Shown here: positions 1 to 8,535 of the stretch, one piece after another | How positions within the stretch are numbered: the first letter of the stretch is position 1 | Layout: the number at the start of each line of letters is the position of its first letter | Assembly (NCBI GenBank): GCA_016931655.1 | Contig: JAFGEJ010000131.1 | Coordinates: 1 to 38,675, forward strand | DNA: 38,675 bases | Reading direction: 5' to 3' | Source of the DNA: Phycisphaerae bacterium | GTDB taxonomy: Bacteria > Planctomycetota > Phycisphaerae > SM23-33 | Translations under genes and position numbers: made by a program | The notes under the pieces: model-generated | What the model saw: only the letters and a program-made list of their open reading frames with translations | Told to the model about the DNA's origin: nothing | Databases searched by the model: none

Positions 1-313
1 TGGTACGGCGGGGACGCCTTTTTCGGCAGACATACGTAGCCCACCACGTCCGCGCCGGGCTCGGCCCGGAAAGCGATTTTTTCGATTCGGCCGTGTTTGT
101 GCTCCCGCGTCCAAAGCGTTTGTGCGTTCAGTTTGCACCGTTCGTTCGGCCTGGGCATGGCGTCAAAACCGGTCAACTCCGCGATTTTTTTTCGCAGCCT
201 GCGCCGCCAGGTTTTCAAATCGCCGCCGTCAAACGACAGGGCGGGTTTGGCCTTCATCAGGCGACGATGAAATACGGACGGAGAAAGATCAAGTTTGCTT
301 TTCCCGGACATGA
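1..313 (-). CDS. Partial CDS (N-terminus only; continues beyond window start): probable alpha/beta hydrolase / acetyl-xylan-esterase-like protein
   Basis: ATG at 313 on minus strand; the frame is open to position 1 (MSGKSKLDLSPSVFHRRLMKAKPALSFDGGDLKTWRRRLRKKIAELTGF...IEKIAFRAEPGADVVGYVCLPKKASPPY), resembling the N-terminal region of planctomycete-type esterases. Absent from the ORF track because no stop lies in the window. Confidence 0.6.
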
Positions 314-334
314 ATAAAACTCCTGTTTTCCGAT

Positions 335-349
335 GGTATTATACCATAT
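335..349 (-). promoter_or_regulatory. Candidate extended -10 promoter element (TGGTATAAT) within palindrome ATGGTATTATACCAT, upstream of the partial hydrolase
   Basis: Minus strand reads ATATGGTATAATACCAT..aacaggag..ATG; consensus TGnTATAAT about 25-35 nt upstream of the start at 313. Confidence 0.5.
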
Positions 350-439
350 TTGTCTTTTTATAAAATGGAACGTGGCGGAACGGGTCCTTCGGAATGCTCT
401 CGATGTGCTCGGCTGCGCGAAGAGTAATGGGAATGCGTA

Positions 440-1180
440 TTATTTCACTAATTTGCCGTCGGTGAGGTAGAGGCTTCGGCCGACCTGTTGGGCAAGCTCC
501 TCGTCGTGGGTGACCATCAGGATCGTCTGCTTGTGGTTCCGGTGTAATCGCAGCAGCACGTCGATGATCTTTTTCCCGGTCTTGCTGTCGAGGTTTCCCG
601 TGGGTTCGTCGGCCAGCAGGAGTTTGGGCTGATTCACCAGCGCCCGTGCGATGGCCGTCCGCTGTCGCTCGCCGCCGGAGAGTTCCTTGGGCCGATGTTT
701 CATCCGGTCGCCCAGGCCAAGCTCCGCGAGCAATTCCTCCGCCCGCTGTCGCAGCGCCTTGTTTTGGCCTGGCCAGGCGAGTGTCGAATGCTCCACCATC
801 GCGGGCAGGAGCGTGTTTTCCAGCACGGTCAGTTCCGGCAGGAGGTAATAGAACTGGAAGACAAACCCCACGTCGCGGTTTCGGACGGCATTGCGATGAT
901 TTCGTGAAAAGCTCGATGTGTCGGTCTGTTCGAGAAACACCTGCCCGCTTGTGGGTTCGTCCAGCAGGCCCAGCAGGTGCAGCAGCGTGCTCTTTCCGCT
1001 GCCGGAATGGCCGTAGATCGTGATGAATTCCCCCGGCTGCACGTCGAACGACACGCCGCGCAGCACCTCCAGCGACACCTTGCCCATGCGATAGGTTTTA
1101 TGCAGATCGCGGGCGGAAACCAGACCCTCCGGAAGGGTCGGCGTAGTTTCCGTCGTCGTTTTTTCCCGGTGTTTACTCAT
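440..1180 (-). CDS. lolD: ABC transporter ATP-binding protein (LolD/MacB-type)
   Basis: Walker A GHSGSGKST, signature LSGGERQRTAIARAL, Walker B LLLADEPTGNLD. Start chosen at MSKHREK; the longer ORF start overlaps the permease more extensively. Confidence 0.88.
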   Translation of the reverse strand: MSKHREKTTTETTPTLPEGLVSARDLHKTYRMGKVSLEVLRGVSFDVQPGEFITIYGHSGSGKSTLLHLLGLLDEPTSGQVFLEQTDTSSFSRNHRNAVRNRDVGFVFQFYYLLPELTVLENTLLPAMVEHSTLAWPGQNKALRQRAEELLAELGLGDRMKHRPKELSGGERQRTAIARALVNQPKLLLADEPTGNLDSKTGKKIIDVLLRLHRNHKQTILMVTHDEELAQQVGRSLYLTDGKLVK

Positions 1181-2918
1181 AGCGCAGCGCCTCCACCGGC
1201 TGCATTCGGGCGGCGCGGATCGCCGGGAGCAGCGCACCGAGCAGTCCCGCGAGAATGGAACTGGCGAGGATGAATATCGCGGCGTTCCAGTCCACCTCGT
1301 TGGGGATCAGGTCGAACATGAACTGGTCGCGCGACCAGACGCGATAGCCGAACACATCGGCCACCCAATCCTGGATGGCGTTGATGTTCTTTACAAATAC
1401 CCAGCCGCCCAGCGTGCCAACGACCGAGCCGATCAGTCCGACCACCGCGCCGTAGCCCAGGAACACGCCCGCCACGCCCCAGCCGCTGGCGCCGACGGCC
1501 TTCAGGACGCCGATCTCTCGCGTCTTCTGCGTTACGATGGTGTAGAAGATCACGAAGATCAGTACCACCACGACCACCCAGATCACGGCGATGACGATAA
1601 TCACCAGCGTTCGCTGCTTCTCCAGCGGTTCGACCACCTGTTGTTGTCTCTGCCGCCAGGTTTCGATTCCCACGTCGCTGACGGCCGCGTCGGGATGGCG
1701 CTTCAGAAAATCCCCCCAGAGTTCCTGAATCTTCGCCGCCGTGCGACGCAGGTCGGGTTCGGTGAGATTTTCACCGCGCACCTTCACGTGAATCTGGCTG
1801 CATCGTTTTGGCTCAACCACCTTCGAGGGATCGTCGGGGGAGACTTCCTCGTACATATTGTTGAGCGTTTGGAGTGTATCGAAGGGTATGTACACCATTT
1901 TCGAGTCGATACTGTGCACGCCGGAGAGGTTGTCGTCGATGATCGTGAATTTTCCGATATTGGGCTGAATTCCCTCGGAGGTAAACCGCCGCCCCAGCGG
2001 CACGACGTATAAAAAGATATTGTGGCCGGGCATGAGATAGCGAATCGTTTCGCCCTTGTCCGTGCGGAAGGTCAGGCCCGGAATTCCCAGGCCGAGGATT
2101 ACGCGATTCCCGGCGGGGTGGATGCGAACGGCGTCGGTGATGTCCTCGATTTTTTCTTTCAGATCGAGTTGTTCGTCCGCCGTCGCGCCGCGCTGCTTTG
2201 CCTGGGCGAGTTCGTCCCGCAGGGCGGCCAGTTCCCCCGCCCGAAGCTGCGCCTGTTCCAGGCGCGTTTTTGCTTCATCCAGGTTTCGGTACGCGCTGCT
2301 GAGCCGGCGCAGCAGTTGCCGCTTCCCGGCGGACTGTTCGTCGCGGGTGAGGTAATGTTCCATGAGAATCCCGCTTTGGAAACAGGCCTGGCGGCGTTCG
2401 GGCGTCAGTGTCGCCAGCTCGGCGGCGAATTCGCGCTCGACAATGGCGCGAAGGAATTTTTGATACACTTCCAGCCGAGCGACGGCTTCATTCAGCGGAA
2501 CGTCGAACGTCGGATTCGCCGTCCCTTCCTGTACGAACAGGCCTTCCTCGAAATCCGTTACGCGCGCCCGGCTGGGCAGGCGGATGCCCGCGATCTGCAC
2601 CGTCTGGCGGTAATGGCTGTCGCCTTCCACGGACAGGACGCCCAGCCCGAGGATAAACGGATCGGCGGCTTCGACATCGGGAATTTTCGTTATTTCGGCG
2701 ATGAACTCGTCGTAATGCGCCAGGCCGCGCTCGCCGTAGGGTTCGATGACGATGTCCCCGAACAGTCCCTTGGCGGCCTTCTCGATCTTGTTCAAAAAGC
2801 CCGTAAAGACGCTCACGGAGATCAGCATCAGGCAGACGCTCAACGCCACGCACAACATGCCGAAGTACGCGAACGCCTTGCTGCGCAAGTATCGAAGGCA
2901 GAGGAATAGTTTATACAT
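1173..2918 (-). CDS. ABC transporter permease, LolC/LolE/FtsX-like, with a large periplasmic insertion
   Basis: N-terminal TM followed by periplasmic domain; C-terminal FtsX-type core (IVTQKTREIGVLKAVGASGWGVAGVFLGYGAVVGLIGSVVGTLGG ... ILAGLLGALLPAIRAARMQPVEALRYE); adjacent to lolD-like ATPase. Confidence 0.85.
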   Translation of the reverse strand: MYKLFLCLRYLRSKAFAYFGMLCVALSVCLMLISVSVFTGFLNKIEKAAKGLFGDIVIEPYGERGLAHYDEFIAEITKIPDVEAADPFILGLGVLSVEGDSHYRQTVQIAGIRLPSRARVTDFEEGLFVQEGTANPTFDVPLNEAVARLEVYQKFLRAIVEREFAAELATLTPERRQACFQSGILMEHYLTRDEQSAGKRQLLRRLSSAYRNLDEAKTRLEQAQLRAGELAALRDELAQAKQRGATADEQLDLKEKIEDITDAVRIHPAGNRVILGLGIPGLTFRTDKGETIRYLMPGHNIFLYVVPLGRRFTSEGIQPNIGKFTIIDDNLSGVHSIDSKMVYIPFDTLQTLNNMYEEVSPDDPSKVVEPKRCSQIHVKVRGENLTEPDLRRTAAKIQELWGDFLKRHPDAAVSDVGIETWRQRQQQVVEPLEKQRTLVIIVIAVIWVVVVVLIFVIFYTIVTQKTREIGVLKAVGASGWGVAGVFLGYGAVVGLIGSVVGTLGGWVFVKNINAIQDWVADVFGYRVWSRDQFMFDLIPNEVDWNAAIFILASSILAGLLGALLPAIRAARMQPVEALRYE

Positions 2919-2919
2919 A

Positions 2920-3026
2920 GTAGTCAGTAGTCGGTAGCCGGTAGTCAGTAGTCAGTAGCCGGTAGCCGGTAGCCAGGTTAAGGCGACAGCCTCTTTTCCG
3001 ACTACTGGCTACTCGCTACCGGATAC
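2920..3026. repeat. Heptad tandem repeat with inverted arm: eight GTAGYCR units (2920-2975) facing four degenerate complementary units (2999-3026)
   Basis: gtagtca gtagtcg gtagccg gtagtca gtagtca gtagccg gtagccg gtagcca ... cgactac tggctac tcgctac cggatac read directly. Confidence 0.85.
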
Positions 3027-4697
3027 CACCTCGGGTTTTAATAATGGGAATAAAATCACGTCGCGGATGCTGGCGGTGTTGGTCAGCAGCATAATCACGC
3101 GGTCGATGCCCACGCCCATACCGCCGGCCGGCGGCATGCCGTGCATGAGGGCCGTGACGAAATCCTCGTCCATCACGCGCATCGTCTCGTCGCCCTCGCC
3201 GTGCAGTTGCTGGGTGAGGGTGTTTTTCTGGATGGCCGGGTCGTTCAGTTCGGTGTAGGCGTTGGCGATTTCCATCTGCGCGATGAACAGCTCGAACCGC
3301 AGGGCCGTGTTCGGGTCGTTCGGATCGCGGCGCGTCAACGGGCAAAGTTCCGCGGGGTAATCGCAGACGAACGTCGGCTGGGTCAGTGTCGGTTCCGCCG
3401 TCGCCTCGAACACTTCATTGATCACGACGGCGTCGGCCATCTTGTGCTCGGCGATGCCCAGTTGGCGGGCCTTTTGGCGGACGGCGGGCACGTCGTCGAT
3501 TTTCACGCCGGCATGGGCTTCCAGCAGGTCGGCGTATTTCGCCCGCCGCCAGGGCGTGGTGTAGTCGATGACCGTGTCGCCGTAGGGCAGGGCGACGCGG
3601 CCCTTTGCCACGAGTTCGGCTGCCTGGCGGTAGACAGCGGCGGTTTTGCGCAGTTCGGCTGCCTCGGCCTGACGACGCTCGTTGGCGTGCCGGGCGGCCT
3701 CGGCGTCGACTTTGCCCGCCGCGACTGCTTTGTCGGCTGACTGGCAGGCCGCGTCCAGGCGGGCCGCGTCGGCTTCCATGCGGTCCGCTTCCGGGCCGAC
3801 CTGTTCGGCGTAGGGCGCCGCGGCGGTGGAAATCACGTCCTCGGCAATTTCCATCATCACGTTGTAGTCCGCGTAGGCCTCGTAGAGTTCCAGCAGTGTG
3901 AATTCGGGATTGTGGCTGGCGTCGATGCCCTCGTTGCGGAAATTGCGGCTGAATTCGTACACCCGCTCCATACCGCCCACGAGCAGGCGCTTGAGGTACA
4001 GCTCCGGGCTGATCCGCAGGAACAGGTCGCAGTGCAGCGTGTTGTGGTGCGTGGTGAAGGGCCTGGCGGCCGCCCCGCCGTAAATGGACTGAAGGACGGG
4101 CGTTTCGACTTCGAGGTAGTTTCGCTCGTTGAGCTTCCGGCGGATGTGTTCGATGATCCGCACGCGCTTGCGAAAGCGGGCCGCCGAGTCGGGATTGGTC
4201 ATCAGGTCGAGGTAGCGCTGTCGCGTGCGGGTTTCGATGTCGCTAAGGCCGTGGAATTTTTCGGGCATGGGCAGCAGGCCTTTGCACAGGATCGTGATTT
4301 CCTCAGCCCAGATCGTCACCTCGCCCGTGCGCGTCGCCTGGACGGGGCCTTGGACGCCGATCACGTCGCCCAGGTCCAGCAGCTTCGCGAGGCCCCAGTT
4401 CGCCTCGGACAGCGCGTTTTTTCGCAGTGCGATCTGCATTTGTCCTTCGGCGTCGCGCAGGTGGGCGAAGATCATCTTTCCCATGTCGCGCAGCAGGACG
4501 ATGCGCCCGGCGGTCCGGGCGGGGGTGGGCATGGGTTCCTCCGCGTTCGCGTCTTTGCCGGCTGCGAAGTCCTCGTGTCGTTTCAGAATGGACGGAATCG
4601 GCTCGACGTTATCGTACCGCCAGCCGTAGGGATCGATCCCCATCGCGCGAATCGCGTCCAGCTTCGCCTGCCGATCAGCCTGTACTTTTTCCAGCAT
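3009..4697 (-). CDS. lysS: Lysyl-tRNA synthetase, class II, with an Ala-rich insertion
   Basis: Class II motifs: motif 2 FRNEGIDASHNPEFTLLELYEAYADY, motif 3 GMGVGIDRVIMLLTN; N-terminal OB-fold (GRIVLLRDMGKMIFAHLRDAEGQMQIAL). Confidence 0.95.
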   Translation of the reverse strand: MLEKVQADRQAKLDAIRAMGIDPYGWRYDNVEPIPSILKRHEDFAAGKDANAEEPMPTPARTAGRIVLLRDMGKMIFAHLRDAEGQMQIALRKNALSEANWGLAKLLDLGDVIGVQGPVQATRTGEVTIWAEEITILCKGLLPMPEKFHGLSDIETRTRQRYLDLMTNPDSAARFRKRVRIIEHIRRKLNERNYLEVETPVLQSIYGGAAARPFTTHHNTLHCDLFLRISPELYLKRLLVGGMERVYEFSRNFRNEGIDASHNPEFTLLELYEAYADYNVMMEIAEDVISTAAAPYAEQVGPEADRMEADAARLDAACQSADKAVAAGKVDAEAARHANERRQAEAAELRKTAAVYRQAAELVAKGRVALPYGDTVIDYTTPWRRAKYADLLEAHAGVKIDDVPAVRQKARQLGIAEHKMADAVVINEVFEATAEPTLTQPTFVCDYPAELCPLTRRDPNDPNTALRFELFIAQMEIANAYTELNDPAIQKNTLTQQLHGEGDETMRVMDEDFVTALMHGMPPAGGMGVGIDRVIMLLTNTASIRDVILFPLLKPEVVSGSE

Positions 4698-4776
4698 CGC
4701 TTTCTGAATCCTTACAAAGCCATAAAATCATGAAAGAAGAGGATATTATGTATTTCGCGGAAAAACAATCATTAGT

Positions 4777-4893
4777 TGTCATCCTGAGCGTAGTCGCATG
4801 CGAGTGAAACGAGCATAGCGACGAAGTCGAAGGATCTTACGCATTCTTTCGCATGAGATCCTTCGACTCCGCTACGCTTCGCTCAGGATGACA
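4777..4893. repeat. Dispersed inverted repeat of the 'GTCATCCTGAGCG...GAAGGATCT' (CHPERS..ESKDL) type
   Basis: TGTCATCCTGAGCG (4777-4790) / CGCTCAGGATGACA (4880-4893) and AGTCGAAGGATC (4825-4836) / GATCCTTCGACT (4857-4868). The spurious ORF 4837-5073 reads SCHPERSVAESKDL. Confidence 0.85.
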
Positions 4894-4906
4894 GGATTGG
4901 CTTTTG

Positions 4907-6004
4907 TTATTCAAACACCTTTTCAATGCGCCAAGCCCCCGCGTTTTCGACGCGGAGAGTGGTTTGCGGTTCGGCGACGTCCGTCGCAACGTACGCCATG
5001 GCCAGTGGTCGCTCGTACGTCGGGCTGAACGTCGCACTGGTAATCTCGCCAACGTGACGATCTTCCTTCCCAATCACATTCGTTCCCATCAAAGGAATAG
5101 AGGTGGTTACCGGCTTGCCGCTCGGCGCTGTTTTTCCCCCAACCATCAGCACCCTTCTTCGGGACGGCCCCTTTTTTAAAACATTCTTCAGCGCCTCGGC
5201 GCCGAGGAAATCGTGATCGAAGCTCACGGAACTGCGCAAGCCCGCGGTGATCGGATCGACGGCTTCGTGGAGTTCATGTCCGTAGCGACATCGGCCGGCC
5301 TCGATGCGAAGAACGTCCCACGCGGCCATTCCCGCCGGCGCGAGCGCGTTCTCGCCGGTCTGCTTCATCACGTAGTCCCACGCACGGGCCAGGAACATCG
5401 TCGGGACCATTACCTCCAGGCCCCAGCCGCCGGCGAGGCTCGTTCGCGCGGCGATGTAATTGGCGATCATCAGCGAGCCCATTTTCGCCTGGCCCGGCTG
5501 AAGATTATCCACGGAAATCGGCAGGACGTGATTTAAAATTTTTTGTGCCGTCGGCCCGAGCACCGCCAACTGTCCCACTTTGAAAGTCTGATCGTCCACG
5601 CGGGCGTCGGGAATTTTTTGAAACAGGAGATGTTCAAGCAGCTTTTCACGATTCATTGCGTTGCACGTTAAAACCCAGAAATTCACCAGGCGGATGAGGC
5701 GGCACTCGTCCAGAATCCCGCCGCGTTCGTTGCACAGCAGCGTGTGCAGCACGGTGTCGTCCTCCTGCCGCGCCACGTCGGCGGTGCAGACGCGCTGGAG
5801 CAGTTCCAAAGCCCCGTCGCCGCGAATGCGAATCCGCCCCAGGTGCGACAGGTCGAACAACACCGCCGCCTTATGGGCCAGGGAGGCTTCTTCCAGCGCG
5901 CCGGAATAACTCATCGGCACGGCCCAGCCGCCTTCTTCGCCCATCACCGCCTCGGCGGCGACGTGCTTGTCGTGCAACGATGTTTTGAGCAGATCGTTAT
6001 CCAT
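4907..6004 (-). CDS. gcvT: Aminomethyltransferase (glycine cleavage T-protein-like)
   Basis: LHDKH...GGWAVPMSY, AAVLFDLSHLGRIRIRG, NERGGILDECR, C-terminal GEITSATFSPTYERPLAMAYV typical of the GcvT family. Confidence 0.8.
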   Translation of the reverse strand: MDNDLLKTSLHDKHVAAEAVMGEEGGWAVPMSYSGALEEASLAHKAAVLFDLSHLGRIRIRGDGALELLQRVCTADVARQEDDTVLHTLLCNERGGILDECRLIRLVNFWVLTCNAMNREKLLEHLLFQKIPDARVDDQTFKVGQLAVLGPTAQKILNHVLPISVDNLQPGQAKMGSLMIANYIAARTSLAGGWGLEVMVPTMFLARAWDYVMKQTGENALAPAGMAAWDVLRIEAGRCRYGHELHEAVDPITAGLRSSVSFDHDFLGAEALKNVLKKGPSRRRVLMVGGKTAPSGKPVTTSIPLMGTNVIGKEDRHVGEITSATFSPTYERPLAMAYVATDVAEPQTTLRVENAGAWRIEKVFE

Positions 6005-6028
6005 AGTTGTTTAGATTCGCTTTTTGAT

Positions 6029-6193
6029 AGTAGCCACGGGCGCAAGCCCGTGGAAAACGGACGAGGATAAAATAAGAAGAGCCCCATAGGGGCGATTGAA
6101 TTTTTGGTCATTCTGAGATTTTCATTCGCCCCTACGAGGCTCTGGGGGGAAAATATACGTTGCGTTAACCACGGGCTTGCGCCCGTGGCTACT
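6029..6193. repeat. Composite inverted-repeat element: 25-bp perfect outer inverted repeat, each arm itself a hairpin, plus an inner GCCCC(ATA)GGGGC inverted repeat
   Basis: agtagccacgggcgcaagcccgtgg (6029-6053) is the exact reverse complement of ccacgggcttgcgcccgtggctact (6169-6193). Confidence 0.9.
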
Positions 6194-6233
6194 GTCAATT
6201 GACGCGTTTGCGTCTGATATCCATCTGCGAAAA

Positions 6234-8456
6234 TCATTTTCGCTTCTTTCTCCCCGTTTTTCCCTTCGATTTCGTTTTTTGTTTTGATTCTTTTTCCCGC
6301 TTGCGGTTCGGCGCTGTTTGGTTTTCGGTTTTTCCACCCTTCACCGGAAGCAGGTTGAGTTGCCGCCGCGCCACGTCCACGCCGAGTACCTGCACACGGA
6401 GCCGGTCGCCCAGGCGGAAGGTCCTGCCCGTCGCCTCGCCGCGAACCGTTCCGGTTTTCGCGTCCACCTGCCACCAGTCGTCGCCGAGGTCTTCCAGGCG
6501 GATCAAACCCTCCGCGAGGTACTTGGGCCACTGCACAAACACGCCGAAATTCGCCACGCCCGTAAGTACGCCGTCGAATGTTTCGCCCTGTTTTGTCGCG
6601 AGGAACTGGAGCGTGAGCACCTGGCGCAGTTCGTTCTCGGCGGCTTCGGAACGTTTTTCGGCTGCGGTGCAGAATCGGCCCAGTTCCACCAGTTCGGAGA
6701 CATCCTCTTTCGGTTCATTGTCAAGCCGGCCTCGACAATACTCCGCCATCAGCCGATGCACCGTCAGGTCCGGGTAGCGGCGGATGGGACTGGTGAAGTG
6801 GGCGTAGCAATCGCTCGCGAGTGCGAAATGGCCGATCTCCAGCGGGGAATACTCGGCGGCCTGGAACGTTTTGAGCACCGCGAGATTGACCGCGTAGCTT
6901 TCGGGCCTGCCCTTGACGCTTGCCAGCAAGGCCTGGATGTCCTTCGGCGTCATGGATTTCGGCAGCTTTTGGCCGCAGGCCTTCACGAAGGCCGACAGGT
7001 CGTTGCCCGCGACGGCGTCCGGTTCCGGGTGGATGCGCCGCAGGAATCCGCGTCCCTCGGCCCGGAGTGTGCGGGCGACGGCTTCGTTGGCTTCGACCAT
7101 GAACATTTCGATAATCGTGTGGGAGTAGGAGGTGTCTTCCGGCACGGCGTCGATCACTTTGCCGTCGTCATCAAGGACGAGTTCGACGGCGGGTAAGTCG
7201 AGGTGGATCATGCCGGCCTTGCGCCGCCGGGCCTCGATCTTCCGCGCGAGAGTTTCCATGTCCTTCACGAGTTCCACGACGGCGGGGTCGTATCCGCCGG
7301 TTTTGCCGTCGCACATATTCTGGGCCTGCTCGTAGGTCAGGCGTTTCATCGAGCGGATGATTGTCTCAGCCAGGCGGGTTGAGACGACGTTGCCGTCGGC
7401 GTCGTAGGTGATGAAGGCGCTTTTCGTGAGGCGTTTTTGGCCTTCCTGGAGGCTGCACACACCATTGGAGAGCACTTCCGGCAGCATGGGCAGGACGCGG
7501 CGGGGAAAGTACGTGCTCGTGCCGCGTTGTTTCGCTTCGGCGTCGAGGGCGGAGCCGGGCCTGACGAAGTGAGCGACGTCGGCGATATGCACGCCGAGCG
7601 TGGTTGTGCCGTCGGCGTTGCGTTCGAGGCTGATCGCGTCATCGTAGTCGCGTGCGTCGGCTGGGTCGATGGTGGCGATGCGGACGGCGGTGACGTCTTC
7701 GCGCGGATGGTCGAGGTTGTCGGGGTCGAATTCGGCCGTCACGCGCCGGGCGTTTTGGAGGGTTTCTTCGTCGAAGTGTTCCTTCAGGCCGTGGGCGTGA
7801 ATGACGGCGCGGGTTTCCACCGCCAGTTCGCCTTCCTCGCCGAGAACTTCGACGATCACGCCCGCGGGCAGGTCGCCCCCGCCCCGGCCGTAGTCCACGA
7901 TCTCCACGACGACTTTCATGCCGAGCTTCGGGCCGGCGGCGCCCACGTCGCGCAGGAGGATCGGCTGGGTGAACTTTCGGCCTTCCGGCAGGATGAAGTG
8001 CACGTCGTCGGTTTTCTGCAGCAGGCCGACGAAGCGACTGGAGCCGCGCCGGAGGATTTCGACGATTCGGCCTTCGTACATCGTCCGCCCGTCGCGTTTG
8101 CCTTTTCGCCGCGCGATGGCGCGCACAAGGTCGCCCGTCATCGCGCCGCCCGCGCCGTCGAGGGGAATGAACAAATCGCCGTGGGCGTTGGGATTTTCCG
8201 GGATCACGAACCCGAATCCTTTGGGATTCTGCCGGAAAAAGCCCGTAACGTCGTTTCCCATTTCGGGCAACGTCAGGGCGCTGCCGCCGCCGAGCACCAC
8301 CCGCCCCTCGTCGCGCAATTGTTTGATCGCGTCGCGGAACGTGTTGTAATTCTCGTCGCCGACGCCCAGCTGCCGTGCGAGCTGGCGGGGCTTAAGCGGC
8401 GGGGAACTCCGCTCGGCGAGATACCGTATAATGGCTTCGGCGTATCGTTCAGGCAT
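6234..8456 (-). CDS. rnr: Ribonuclease R (RNB-domain 3'-5' exoribonuclease)
   Basis: RNB motif ATIDPADARDYDDAISLE, YFPRRVLPMLPEVLSNGVCSL, FTSPIRRYPDLTVHRLM; S1 domain; Lys/Arg-rich C-terminal tail. Confidence 0.95.
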   Translation of the reverse strand: MPERYAEAIIRYLAERSSPPLKPRQLARQLGVGDENYNTFRDAIKQLRDEGRVVLGGGSALTLPEMGNDVTGFFRQNPKGFGFVIPENPNAHGDLFIPLDGAGGAMTGDLVRAIARRKGKRDGRTMYEGRIVEILRRGSSRFVGLLQKTDDVHFILPEGRKFTQPILLRDVGAAGPKLGMKVVVEIVDYGRGGGDLPAGVIVEVLGEEGELAVETRAVIHAHGLKEHFDEETLQNARRVTAEFDPDNLDHPREDVTAVRIATIDPADARDYDDAISLERNADGTTTLGVHIADVAHFVRPGSALDAEAKQRGTSTYFPRRVLPMLPEVLSNGVCSLQEGQKRLTKSAFITYDADGNVVSTRLAETIIRSMKRLTYEQAQNMCDGKTGGYDPAVVELVKDMETLARKIEARRRKAGMIHLDLPAVELVLDDDGKVIDAVPEDTSYSHTIIEMFMVEANEAVARTLRAEGRGFLRRIHPEPDAVAGNDLSAFVKACGQKLPKSMTPKDIQALLASVKGRPESYAVNLAVLKTFQAAEYSPLEIGHFALASDCYAHFTSPIRRYPDLTVHRLMAEYCRGRLDNEPKEDVSELVELGRFCTAAEKRSEAAENELRQVLTLQFLATKQGETFDGVLTGVANFGVFVQWPKYLAEGLIRLEDLGDDWWQVDAKTGTVRGEATGRTFRLGDRLRVQVLGVDVARRQLNLLPVKGGKTENQTAPNRKREKESKQKTKSKGKTGRKKRK

Positions 8457-8535
8457 GGGGGCATGGTAGACGCTTTATCGGCCGGGAGCAATGATTTCTC
8501 GTGCGCGTTTGCAGGAAAGGTTTTGTTGGAGTGCC

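Noticed and set aside
2920-2975. Possible CRISPR-like array (regular short repeats)
   Set aside because: Repeat unit is only 7 bp with no spacers; simple tandem repeat/hairpin, and no cas genes in the window.
4837-5073. 78-aa minus ORF containing SCHPERSVAESKDL
   Set aside because: Translation of the dispersed GTCATCCTGAGCG repeat plus gcvT antisense; classic spurious ORF.
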